Of a DNA stretch of 30,732 bases, positions 14,234 through 21,776 are shown piece by piece. This DNA comes from a virus. Every line of letters starts with the position of its first letter. Position 1 is the stretch's first letter. The notes under the pieces are model-generated. The model did no database searches and was not told the origin of the DNA. It was given only the letters and a program-made list of their open reading frames with translations. The stretch lies in IMG/VR virus record IMGVR_UViG_3300032805_000013, positions 1 through 30,732 of that record. One strand, written 5' to 3'. The translations under genes and the position numbers were made by a program.

Positions 14234-14357
14234 ATATCGCGTAATTTTAAACTCGAAGCCAAAAGATATGACTCCGGCAGAATTGGTCGCTATGGCGTTG
14301 GCCAGAAAGTTAGATCGCGAGATTTTGGAGTCATTGAAAAAGGAATCGGATGAGTAG
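14226..14357 (+). CDS. 43-residue hypothetical protein
   Basis: ATG 14226 overlaps the phosphatase stop region, and the TAG overlaps the next ATG (14350) by eight bases. The peptide is charged, with a helical second half (AELVAMALARKLDREILESLKKE), a pattern that looks coding and could be a small DNA- or protein-binding helix pair. No family is recognised. It was found from overlap style and composition. Confidence 0.6.
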   Translation: MNEYRVILNSKPKDMTPAELVAMALARKLDREILESLKKESDE

Positions 14358-14991
14358 CATTGCCGTAGTCTCGGAATACACGCCAGTCGAGAAGGCGCTG
14401 TCCGTCCACGCGAAAAATTGGGCCGTTAAACCCAAGCCGGAGCCGCTACACGTAGATCGGCACGTCAAAGGGCCGTGCAGGGTCAAATTCAAAGATCACA
14501 CGCTTAAATCGCCTCTAAAGCAGGAATTCGACAATCCAGAAGAAATGCTGCGAGGGCTGCGCGAGGAGAATGCCCGAAAACTTCAAGCCTACCGCTATCC
14601 CGATCAGGAAAAATTTACCAACGTCGAGAAGCAGTCGCAGGGCGGCATGTGGTCGGCGGAATTGGTCCGCAGAATCCAGAAGTTGAATCCCAAGCTGATC
14701 GTGCAGGACTCTAAAAATGTTCCCGGCTGCGCTGGCTTTTACAAGATGGTCGACGATGAATTGACGTTCACGAATGCGTCCTTCCGTCATGGCTTCGTGC
14801 CACAACACACGATCATGCGGGAAGATCGCAACGGACTGGCAACAGAATTCACTTACGGCTGGTCTACAGTGCTGATGCGGCTTTTGAAAACTGGCGACCT
14901 GAAATGGAATCAGGTGTGCCGCGAATTCGGCTACATCGCGGATGACCGCGCAAAGCAATGGGCCGCGCACACTTCAGAATTCAGAACGTAA
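14350..14991 (+). CDS. hypothetical protein, conserved-looking
   Basis: This is a 213-residue protein without signal peptide or membrane helix. It is mixed alpha/beta and basic in the first half (VKPKPEPLHVDRHVKGPCRVKF in parts). The segment ending QHTIMREDRNGLATEFTYGW and the helix VLMRLLKTGDLKWNQVCREFGY (in parts, about 178-199) look like an ordered domain. Proteins with this feel are found beside capsid genes in related phage contigs, but I cannot name a family. It is the last gene of the capsid transcription unit before late element 6. Confidence 0.65.
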   Translation: MSSIAVVSEYTPVEKALSVHAKNWAVKPKPEPLHVDRHVKGPCRVKFKDHTLKSPLKQEFDNPEEMLRGLREENARKLQAYRYPDQEKFTNVEKQSQGGMWSAELVRRIQKLNPKLIVQDSKNVPGCAGFYKMVDDELTFTNASFRHGFVPQHTIMREDRNGLATEFTYGWSTVLMRLLKTGDLKWNQVCREFGYIADDRAKQWAAHTSEFRT

Positions 14992-15029
14992 TTTTCTCGT
15001 GCCCTGAAAGTAAAGTGTAATCACCTAGG
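14987..15029 (+). repeat. 43-bp direct repeat, right copy
   Basis: This is the partner of 12507-12549, again covering a stop codon and a late element. It marks the right end of a 2.48-kb block holding the capsid, phosphatase and two unknown genes. Confidence 0.8.
14998..15017 (+). promoter_or_regulatory. late promoter-like element, copy 6
   Basis: It reads CGTGCCCTGAAAGTAAAGTG, one base different from copy 5. It is followed by a leader with AGGAGAA before ATG 15041. Confidence 0.75.
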
Positions 15030-15040
15030 AGAACAATCAC

Positions 15041-15496
15041 ATGGCCGTCATCGGAACTCTCGTAACCTCAGCCCCGTCCAGTGTTGGCTGGTGGAGTGAA
15101 TGCACTCTCGCCTCTGCTCAGGCCGTCACCGGGACTTCGACGACGACCGGAACCATCGTGTACTCGAATACCTCGAACCGTGTGTTCCAGCCTTCGTTGC
15201 CCCTCGCGTGCATCGTGCTCTCACAGACGACCGCGACGTCGGCGGCAAGCTCTGCCTACTCGACGCTCATCAACGGGACCAATAACATTGGCGCTGTCGC
15301 GGCCAGCGGCGGCACGGGCGGAATCGGAATCAACTCGGTCATTCTCGGCGTCACCGCGCAATCGACCAACACCGCGACATCTCTGGTGAGTTACACGGAA
15401 ACCGGAACGCTTACTCTGTCTTTCGTGAACGCGGGAGCGACAGCAACCTTGACGGCTGGGACGCGACTCCTGTTCCTTCAGTCCAACGGCAACTAA
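15041..15496 (+). CDS. small beta-rich virion protein (decoration-type)
   Basis: This gene encodes 151 residues rich in Thr, Ser, Ala and Gly, with alternating hydrophobic positions and almost no charge, ending GTRLLFLQSNGN. The composition is typical of capsid decoration or fibre-like proteins. It has its own late element and a strong ribosome binding site, which predicts high expression, in line with a structural protein. No specific family is recognised. Confidence 0.65.
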   Translation: MAVIGTLVTSAPSSVGWWSECTLASAQAVTGTSTTTGTIVYSNTSNRVFQPSLPLACIVLSQTTATSAASSAYSTLINGTNNIGAVAASGGTGGIGINSVILGVTAQSTNTATSLVSYTETGTLTLSFVNAGATATLTAGTRLLFLQSNGN

Positions 15497-15505
15497 GGGG
15501 GATTT

Positions 15506-15889
15506 ATGGCTTGGGCGGCATTCCAAAAACCGAACTGGACTCGCGTTGCTGGTCCGCAGAAGATGGTGCAGTATTTCCCGGCATCGTCCAATGGGACGGC
15601 AACCGGGAACCTGACCTTCACTGCGGGACAGGTAAAGACGATCACCCTGACGGCTGCCTTCAACTTCAAGGGTAACGGCATGGTGGAAGTCTGGGCACCG
15701 GAAGGCGCTGGGTCCGGCTATGCGACGGCGGCTGCGGCTGGCGTGGCAATCGAAAACTCATGGCTGCAAGGTCCGGGGTCCGGCTCTTACGCGGCTGGCA
15801 ATCATCCGCTGATCCTCTTGCAGATTTCGTCCGGCGCGGCGTACACTACCGCTGCAACTGGATTCGATCTGATCGCAATGGAGAGTTAA
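15506..15889 (+). CDS. small beta-rich virion protein
   Basis: This gene encodes 127 residues starting nine bases after the previous stop, behind GGGGGA. It has low charge and is Gly/Ala/Thr-rich with strands such as QVKTITLTAAFNF, and ends in GFDLIAMES. The composition is close to that of the preceding protein, and the pair may be paralogues or partners in the capsid shell. Function is inferred from context. Confidence 0.6.
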   Translation: MAWAAFQKPNWTRVAGPQKMVQYFPASSNGTATGNLTFTAGQVKTITLTAAFNFKGNGMVEVWAPEGAGSGYATAAAAGVAIENSWLQGPGSGSYAAGNHPLILLQISSGAAYTTAATGFDLIAMES

Positions 15890-15891
15890 TC

Positions 15892-16284
15892 TTGGCAGAA
15901 AATCTCAGCCTCTCGGCTACGCAGCTTGAATCAATCCTTCGCACGCTCGTAGCCGAGATTCGCAAACCGCCCGTCGATCCCATCAAGGAAGCCCAAAAGA
16001 CTCGTCAAGAGAAAATGAAAAACGAAGGCAACAAGGAGCGTTGGGCGCGAATGCTCGACAAACTCACACGTTGCCTGCATTCCCGCGAAGATGGAACCTG
16101 TGTCATCGCGTGGGCCGTGCAATCGGATGGAGTCGAACGCGGATATTGTCCGCACTGCGATTGCGCCATCGCCCCAGAACTCGCGCAACTGTTTCCAGAG
16201 CGCAAAGAGGAAATGACGAAGCTCTACCAGGAGCAGCGCAAGCGGCCTCGCGGACGAAAAGAGAATATCCGGTACGTCGCCTAA
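15892..16284 (+). CDS. hypothetical protein with zinc-binding cysteine motif
   Basis: This gene encodes 130 residues from TTG 15892, behind GGAGAG. The N-terminal half is helical and basic (DPIKEAQKTRQEKMKNEGNK in parts). The second half holds C and H residues (TRCLHSREDGTCVIAW) and GYCPHCD, making a likely one-zinc site. Gene products of this type recur in phage structural regions, role unknown. The overlap-like spacing and shared leader suggest co-expression with the two genes upstream. Confidence 0.65.
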   Translation: MAENLSLSATQLESILRTLVAEIRKPPVDPIKEAQKTRQEKMKNEGNKERWARMLDKLTRCLHSREDGTCVIAWAVQSDGVERGYCPHCDCAIAPELAQLFPERKEEMTKLYQEQRKRPRGRKENIRYVA

Positions 16285-16286
16285 CC

Positions 16287-16306
16287 CGTGCCCTCAAAAT
16301 AAAGTA
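16287..16306 (+). promoter_or_regulatory. late promoter-like element, copy 7 (tail spike)
   Basis: It reads CGTGCCCTCAAAATAAAGTA. The tail-spike ATG (16309) begins 22 bases from its first base, one more than in most other copies. Confidence 0.75.
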
Positions 16307-16308
16307 GC

Positions 16309-18660
16309 ATGGCATCCGCGAAATGCTACGTCTTTACGCCGCCGACTTCGAGCACCAGTGCGCTAGGGACGATCTACGCAAATGCGGATGGCGGCATCGT
16401 TTCTATTCCATGGTCCTCTGACGTTCTCCCGGCAAGTCATGGCGGCTGGGAATCGACCGTATCGAGCACCGCGAGCGCCGGATATTCCTTCACTCAGTTC
16501 GATAACGTCATCTCGAAGCAGATTTCCTTTGGCGCATCCTCGGTTGTGGTTGTCCTCGAACCGATCAGCTTCTACAACTCCAAGACTGGCACAGGAAATC
16601 AAACGACGCCGAACTATGTGTTCACGTCCGGCTATGCAGCCACGGCGGGATTCACGCAACTCTACACGGCGGCAGGGTCGGACTATCCCGGCAATGGTTC
16701 CATCGCGCAAGGTCACTCGGCACAGGGCGTAGACAATACCGCATTTCCGGCAACGTGGATGCCAGCGTTTTATCAGGCGTGGAAGTCGGCATTCACGGCG
16801 GCTATCAATCACATGGCGACTGCGACCTATGCGTCTCAGATCGCTTACGTGCGCGTGGGCGGAGGGGCAGGCGGTGAATGGAATCCGTTTGCAACAGCAA
16901 TCGGCACGGCTGGACTTCTGACGATCCCCGGAGGGCCGACAAATCTCACTCAGCTCTCGACGACATGGATCAATCAGTACATGTCGAGCACACAGGCCGC
17001 GCTCGTCAGCCTATCCTCTCCGTTCAAATTTGTGCAGGCGACGGACGCGGGATTTGCGAACAGCCACATTCCGTATTCGTGGGCCGATTCAGAAGCGTCT
17101 CTCGCGGCATCGAATAGTCTAGGCATCGGTTGTGAAGGCTTGAAGGGCGCGGACATCACTGCTTTCACAAACCATCAGACGAACTCAGGCGGGTCAAACT
17201 ATACCGGATATACGTCGATGGACCACGCCTACACGTTCGCAAACAATTCAGTCCCGATCTACCAGTTTCAGACTTCCGCTGCGTCGGACCCGACGAACAC
17301 AAATTCCCCCGGCTCACTGATTCCCCTGATTCCCTATGCCCTTCAACGGGGCGCAACTTCGCTCGAACTCTACTATCAAGACTGGCAAGTCGCCTACGAC
17401 ACAAGCAACCAATACAACGCTCAGTACGGGCCATCGTACGCGGCTGCGATTCAGGGCGCACGCACCGGGACAGAACTTCAGTTGACGGTAAGCTCTGGCA
17501 ACAATCAGTCAGGAACCGTGAGCACCACTCTTCCGGCTGCGCTTGTCGTCGAAGCTCTTGCGGGAGGCTCGGCACAATCGGGCATTGTCGTGACGTTCTC
17601 GGACGGCGGGGCGGGAGGAACTTTCAGCGCAAATCCTGTGACGACGAACGGGAGCGGCCTCGCGTCCACGACTTATAAACTTCCCGCGACTCCCGGCGCT
17701 ATCGTCATCAACGCGACGAGCACGCCATTCAATCCGGCAACGTTCAACGAGACAGCAAACTCGAATGTTCTCTCGCTCTCCGTGGCAAGCGGGAACAATC
17801 AAACTGGCTTCGTGAATGCGACTCTGGCGAATCCGCTTGTCGTGAATGCTTCAGTCAATGGGACGCTCACGGCGGGAATTCCGGTCACCTTCTCGACAGG
17901 ATCGGGCGGAAGTTTCGGCACAAATCCAGCGACCACGGGATCGAACGGGGCAGCAACTTCGACCTACACTTTGCCGAATTCGCCGGGAAGCATTGCCATT
18001 ACTGCGACTGCCAGCGGATACACGACCGCGCAATTCGCCGAGACTGCTCAATCGACGACGAATGTCCTGTCTATCGTGAGCGGCAGCAATCAGAGCGGAA
18101 GTGTGAGCGCAATTCTGACGGCTCCATTGGTTGTCAAAGCGAAGGTGAACGGCACCGCGACTTCAGGAGTGTCCGTTGTCTGGACGACTCCGGCTGGCAG
18201 TGTTGCGCCGGGAACAAGTACAACGAATGCGCTGGGCGTTGCTTCGACGACTGCGACCTTGCCCTCGACTCCGCAGGTCTATTCGATCACGGCAGCGGCG
18301 ACGAGTTTCTCGCCAGTGACGTTTACTGAGACAGCTTTGAGCAGCACGGCGGCGAGCAGTCTGGGATTGGTGAGCGGCTATTTCACTGATCCTTCCGGAG
18401 TCGCTATCAATGGCACCGTGGAATTCAAGTTGTCGGGCGAAGGGCGCAACGGAGTCTCGGCGTGCTTCGTGCCTGTCCCGGTAAATTTCTCGGTGAATGG
18501 CGGGACCGTGACGGCGCTCGTTGCCTTCAATGATAAGATTCTGCCATTCGGCACAACCTACCAGATTTCCGTGAAGGATTTGAAGGGCGGCCAACTATTC
18601 AATGGCACCTACACTCTCGTTGGAACGTTTGCGGATTTGACGAAAATTCCGCCAGGATAA
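16309..18660 (+). CDS. tail spike / receptor-binding protein with Ig-like repeats
   Basis: This 783-residue protein probably recognises and perhaps degrades host surface glycans. Residues 1-385 look like a single large domain, possibly a glycoside-hydrolase-type barrel: VRVGGGAGGEWNPF (about 180-193) and IGCEGLKG carry candidate acidic catalytic residues, and LELYYQDWQVAYD closes it. Then come three Ig-like (Big-type) repeats of about 97 residues beginning near 388, 484 and 583, each with a SGNNQ/SGSNQ-SG start. From about 682 a last domain ending KIPPG is shared with the next gene product. Starts directly at late element 7. The enzyme function is inferred from fold-like features only. Confidence 0.7.
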   Translation: MASAKCYVFTPPTSSTSALGTIYANADGGIVSIPWSSDVLPASHGGWESTVSSTASAGYSFTQFDNVISKQISFGASSVVVVLEPISFYNSKTGTGNQTTPNYVFTSGYAATAGFTQLYTAAGSDYPGNGSIAQGHSAQGVDNTAFPATWMPAFYQAWKSAFTAAINHMATATYASQIAYVRVGGGAGGEWNPFATAIGTAGLLTIPGGPTNLTQLSTTWINQYMSSTQAALVSLSSPFKFVQATDAGFANSHIPYSWADSEASLAASNSLGIGCEGLKGADITAFTNHQTNSGGSNYTGYTSMDHAYTFANNSVPIYQFQTSAASDPTNTNSPGSLIPLIPYALQRGATSLELYYQDWQVAYDTSNQYNAQYGPSYAAAIQGARTGTELQLTVSSGNNQSGTVSTTLPAALVVEALAGGSAQSGIVVTFSDGGAGGTFSANPVTTNGSGLASTTYKLPATPGAIVINATSTPFNPATFNETANSNVLSLSVASGNNQTGFVNATLANPLVVNASVNGTLTAGIPVTFSTGSGGSFGTNPATTGSNGAATSTYTLPNSPGSIAITATASGYTTAQFAETAQSTTNVLSIVSGSNQSGSVSAILTAPLVVKAKVNGTATSGVSVVWTTPAGSVAPGTSTTNALGVASTTATLPSTPQVYSITAAATSFSPVTFTETALSSTAASSLGLVSGYFTDPSGVAINGTVEFKLSGEGRNGVSACFVPVPVNFSVNGGTVTALVAFNDKILPFGTTYQISVKDLKGGQLFNGTYTLVGTFADLTKIPPG
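17470..18350 (+). repeat. three tandem Ig-like domain repeats
   Basis: Three coding repeats of about 290-297 bases start near 17470, 17760 and 18056. Each encodes a strand set beginning with S(G/S)NNQ(S/T)G and running to a PATF/TAQF/PVTF-ETA ending. Such Ig-like modules extend the receptor-binding part from the virion and expand or shrink by recombination. Confidence 0.75.
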
Positions 18661-18978
18661 GCGCATGGGCGTAGTCACAGGCGTCTTTCAATTCGCTAAT
18701 GGCTCTCCGGTAGCAAATGCTTCCTTCCAGTGGAAGCTCTCAGGGGATGCAGTTCTGTTCTCAGGCACAGCCGCGTGCGTGGCCCCTCCAGTTATCAGCG
18801 GAACCTTAGATGCAAATGGGAACATGACCTCGACGTTTGCGTTCAACGATGTTTTGAGCACGACGGCAGGAGCATCGACGACTTACCAGCTTTCGGTGAA
18901 AGCGCGAAATGGCGGACAGGTCTGGAATGAGACGTACTATCTCACAGGCACGGCTGCGAATCTGAATATCATCCCACC
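18358..18978 (+). repeat. duplicated domain shared by neighbouring tail genes
   Basis: The final domain of the 783-residue spike (18358-18660) and the first of the next protein (18665-18978) align throughout: G-V-F/Y, KLSG, AFND, TYQ-SVK, GGQ-N-TY, and the identical ending IPPG. They are a tandem duplication of one beta-domain, now split between two genes. Confidence 0.75.
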
Positions 18979-19627
18979 GGGAGGCTCGCCACAGGTAACC
19001 GTTACTGCGACAGCGGCAACTGGCTCCGGCGGATTGGTTTTCACCACAGCAGGAAATCCGGGCTTTTTCTCAATGGGTTTAACAGGGAATGCCCTTACGT
19101 GGCTGTGTGGTGTGAATGCCGGGTCGGGCGGCTCCACTGGAAGCAACAACGGACAAGTCAACGTCGTGCAATTTACGTTGCAAAATACATGGGCAATTCG
19201 ATCAATTACGGCGGTGCGCGACGGTCAAATGTTGACAGCATCCGCGCATCGTTCATCTGTGGGAATCTATTCAAGCGACGGAAACACGAAATTGGTTGAT
19301 TCTGGCGTGTTCACCGTCTTGAGTTCGTCCGCTATTTACACTGTGATGACGAACACGATTGCGGCTGTGACTCTAACTCCGGGGGCTTATTTGTTCGCAT
19401 CCACCAGCGAATTCAAGATAGGCTCTGGACTTCCGACATGGGTAGTTGCGCCGAGCGGAGTTTCCAGTAACTTCCCGATGTTGCCGACGAACGTCACGGC
19501 TCCGAGATTGGGTATTGCTGCGAATACATCGACGGCGGGAGCGTTGCCGTCAACCATCGGCGTCATCACCACATATAGTGCAGCAAGCGCGACCGCTGCC
19601 TTTATATCAGCATATTTCGAGCCATAA
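18665..19627 (+). CDS. tail spike-associated beta-rich protein
   Basis: This is a 320-residue protein. Residues 1-105 are a copy of the spike's C-terminal domain (GVVTGVFQFANGSPVANASF through IIPPG). Residues 106-320 are a second beta-rich domain with low charge (LYSSDGNTKLVDSGVF-type segments) resembling jelly-roll carbohydrate-binding modules. The shared domain suggests both proteins dock to the same tail site or to each other. Gene start ATG 18665 lies four bases past the spike stop, so both are made from one message. Confidence 0.65.
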   Translation: MGVVTGVFQFANGSPVANASFQWKLSGDAVLFSGTAACVAPPVISGTLDANGNMTSTFAFNDVLSTTAGASTTYQLSVKARNGGQVWNETYYLTGTAANLNIIPPGGSPQVTVTATAATGSGGLVFTTAGNPGFFSMGLTGNALTWLCGVNAGSGGSTGSNNGQVNVVQFTLQNTWAIRSITAVRDGQMLTASAHRSSVGIYSSDGNTKLVDSGVFTVLSSSAIYTVMTNTIAAVTLTPGAYLFASTSEFKIGSGLPTWVVAPSGVSSNFPMLPTNVTAPRLGIAANTSTAGALPSTIGVITTYSAASATAAFISAYFEP

Positions 19628-19631
19628 GCCT

Positions 19632-20711
19632 ATGCCCTCAAACATCTCGCTCCAATCCGTCATCGACTACGTGACGACCAACGTTCGCGGCGTCAACTTG
19701 CAGGACGTTCTCGGAATTCAAAACGAGCCTGCCCTGTCGATCTGTAACGATGTCTATCAGGAAGTCTTGCAGAAGCCCTTGACGTGGCGCTTCAATCGGG
19801 CAAACGCCGCAACAACGGGCATGGGAATCCTGTACTGGACGACCATCCAATATCAGCAGGACTACCAACTGACAAACGCGAACATCAGCCCCGTGAAGTA
19901 TGCGGGGAACGTGAACAATCCCTATCCGGCACCCTTTCCGAATGGCGGCAACGTCGTGCACATTCCGACCGTCGCCAATAGCGGACTCGTGGTGTCGGGC
20001 GGCGTCGGCACGCTCACAACGAATTGGCCTCACGGATACGTGGCCGGGAACACGTTCTACCTGCTCAACGTCGGGCAGTGGTCGAACGGGGTCTTTGTCG
20101 CTGACACTTCGGGAAACATCAACGGCACTGCGCTCACGGTCGCGTCCGCGCCGACGGCAACGACCCTGACCTTCAACACCGCAGCTACGGCTGGCACCTA
20201 TGGCGCACCGGGGATCAACGACATTGGATGGATCACGAAAACAGTGTTCGAGGATTTCGCCAACACTTCTACAGTGAAGCCGCGTCACTCGATTGAAGTG
20301 ACGATGAACCTTGAACTCGAATCCATCGTTCAGCCGCCTTTCAAACTTTCCTACGAGTACACGTTGACAGACTCGTCATTGGCCGCAGGCGCGACTTTGC
20401 CGAGCACGACAGCAGTGTTCAGGACATGGCCTGTACCCTCACAACAAATCTGGGGCATTATGATCGACTACCAGATGAAGCCCACGATTTTCACCGACCT
20501 GCAAAACGTGTGGGGAGTGTGGCCGGACGAGTTGATGTACGTCGTGCGGCAGGGCGTGAAAGCCTTTGCGCTCGACTTCGTAGAGGACCCACGATCGGTT
20601 CAGGAGTACCAACTGTTTCAGACTCGCCTCGATCAGGTGAGAGAGATTCGCGACCAAGAGCGCCCCAGCCAAACAATGTTTCCAGATAGACCCTTAATGT
20701 TTGGAGGATGA
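19632..20711 (+). CDS. head-tail adaptor / tail tube A-like protein
   Basis: This gene encodes 359 residues from ATG 19632. The N-terminal helix pattern (VLGIQNEPALSICNDVYQEVL then PLTWRFNR, about 25-56) is what adaptor rings such as T7 gp11 and P22 gp4 show, where the protein joins portal to nozzle. The middle (about 95-225) is a beta-rich insertion, and the C-terminal part returns to helical, aromatic-rich sequence (WGIMIDYQMKPTIF, DFVEDPRSVQEY). It comes before the nozzle-like gene, from which it is parted by three cargo genes. The role is inferred from position and the N-terminal pattern. Confidence 0.55.
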   Translation: MPSNISLQSVIDYVTTNVRGVNLQDVLGIQNEPALSICNDVYQEVLQKPLTWRFNRANAATTGMGILYWTTIQYQQDYQLTNANISPVKYAGNVNNPYPAPFPNGGNVVHIPTVANSGLVVSGGVGTLTTNWPHGYVAGNTFYLLNVGQWSNGVFVADTSGNINGTALTVASAPTATTLTFNTAATAGTYGAPGINDIGWITKTVFEDFANTSTVKPRHSIEVTMNLELESIVQPPFKLSYEYTLTDSSLAAGATLPSTTAVFRTWPVPSQQIWGIMIDYQMKPTIFTDLQNVWGVWPDELMYVVRQGVKAFALDFVEDPRSVQEYQLFQTRLDQVREIRDQERPSQTMFPDRPLMFGG

Positions 20712-21110
20712 TTGCTGCGCGAATATGGAACTCTGCCCCAAAATCTGAACATCGCCGAAATCAACATGATTAACCGCATCTATGCGTTCGAGATGAGAAT
20801 GATGGCGCTCGCGTCGATGCGCTTGCACCGCTCGCAGGTTTCGACTCGCAGAGGATTGCAGGACCGTCGCCGCAGATTCTATCGTGCTCTGGCGGCAACA
20901 GTGTACATCTCGACTTTGGCAGCGTGCAGTTCTGTGCACGCTGCCCCGCCGCCACAAGCGCCCGTATCCCCTTCTCCGACTTGCACAGTACAGATCAAGA
21001 CGATGGTCATTCAGGATGCCGCGCCGACTGTCGAGCCTGTCGCTTCGTTCAATACGAAAGTCTGCGGATGTACGGATGGAATTGTGCGTTGGGGAGCATT
21101 CTGCAAATAG
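20712..21110 (+). CDS. lipoprotein with long N-terminal part (start uncertain)
   Basis: This gene encodes 132 residues from TTG 20712, which has GGAGG just upstream and follows the adaptor stop directly. A lipobox STLAACSS with C72 comes after a hydrophobic run (ALAATVYISTLAA) and an arginine cluster (DRRRRFYR), as in a lipoprotein signal. For a normal signal peptide the start would be ATG 20817 (36 residues before the Cys). The mature part is Pro-rich at first (PPPQAPVSPSP) and has four cysteines (CTVQI, CGCTDG, FC). It could be an outer-membrane spanin or a host-envelope modifier. Two starts could give two products. Confidence 0.6.
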   Translation: MLREYGTLPQNLNIAEINMINRIYAFEMRMMALASMRLHRSQVSTRRGLQDRRRRFYRALAATVYISTLAACSSVHAAPPPQAPVSPSPTCTVQIKTMVIQDAAPTVEPVASFNTKVCGCTDGIVRWGAFCK

Positions 21111-21112
21111 GC

Positions 21113-21132
21113 CGTGCTTTCAAAGTAAAGTG
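21113..21132 (+). promoter_or_regulatory. late promoter-like element, copy 8
   Basis: It reads CGTGCTTTCAAAGTAAAGTG. A 53-base leader with an inverted repeat follows before the methyltransferase ATG. Confidence 0.7.
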
Positions 21133-21167
21133 ACTGTGCCTAGGCGCTCTGAAAATTTCCCACAGTC
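21132..21167 (+). promoter_or_regulatory. inverted repeat in the methyltransferase leader
   Basis: GACTGTG (21132-21138) and CACAGTC (21161-21167) form a 7-bp stem round a 22-base loop that itself contains the palindrome GCCTAGGC (21138-21145). It begins where the late element ends, so it would be at the very 5' end of the message and could protect it or control translation. Confidence 0.45.
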
Positions 21168-21185
21168 CTAGCCGAATGGAGCGAA

Positions 21186-21776
21186 ATGGAAGTAGCCGAA
21201 AAGACTCTCGCCGAATTTCTCGACTCCTACAATTTCGCATGGCGACGAAATGCCTTTATGCTGATCGCTCAGGAATTGTGCGCCCTTGAGCGCCCTGTGA
21301 TGATCTGCGAAACGGGATGTATGCGTGCGCCCAATCAACCGGATCACGAATTTGAAGATGGACAATCCACACTCGTCTGGGATTATCTTGCGACCATGAC
21401 GGGCGGCAAGGCTATCAGCATCGACATGAATCCTGAAAACTGCGCCTATGCCCGTGAGCGCGTCGGACCAAACACGACGATCTACGAGGCGAATTCTATC
21501 CAATTTCTGAGCAACGCAGAGTTCGAGCACAAAATTGATCTGCTGTACCTGGATTCGATGGATTACACGAAACAGACTGCGTTTCATTCGGCGCTCAATC
21601 ATGCGGGAGAACTCGCAGCCGCGTGGGAACATCTGGAATCGGGCGCAATCGTGGCGGTCGATGATTGTATCGGGCCGTACAATGGAAAACACGCGCTCGT
21701 GAAATGTTTCTTTGAAATCCTCGGCGGCGTGTTGCCTTCGGGGATCAGTCACATCAGTTGGTGGAAGAAACCATGA
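21186..21776 (+). CDS. class I SAM-dependent methyltransferase
   Basis: This is a 196-residue methyltransferase of the Rossmann type (Methyltransf_24-like). Motif I is CETGCM (41-46), the acidic residue after strand 2 is SIDMNP with D80, motif IV-like segment is IDLLYLDSMDY (117-127) and a later AVDDCIG carries D159/D160. These bind S-adenosylmethionine and probably metal. Proteins of this set methylate sugars or small molecules in glycan pathways rather than DNA; no DPPY-type motif is present. It could work with the glycosyltransferase at 2.4 kb. It sits in a cargo cassette between adaptor and nozzle genes. Confidence 0.8.
   Translation: MEVAEKTLAEFLDSYNFAWRRNAFMLIAQELCALERPVMICETGCMRAPNQPDHEFEDGQSTLVWDYLATMTGGKAISIDMNPENCAYARERVGPNTTIYEANSIQFLSNAEFEHKIDLLYLDSMDYTKQTAFHSALNHAGELAAAWEHLESGAIVAVDDCIGPYNGKHALVKCFFEILGGVLPSGISHISWWKKP

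Noticed and set aside
21186-21776. DNA methyltransferase of a restriction-modification type
   Set aside because: There is no (N/D/S)PP(Y/F) or PCQ motif and no target-recognition domain; the motifs fit a small-molecule or glycan methyltransferase.
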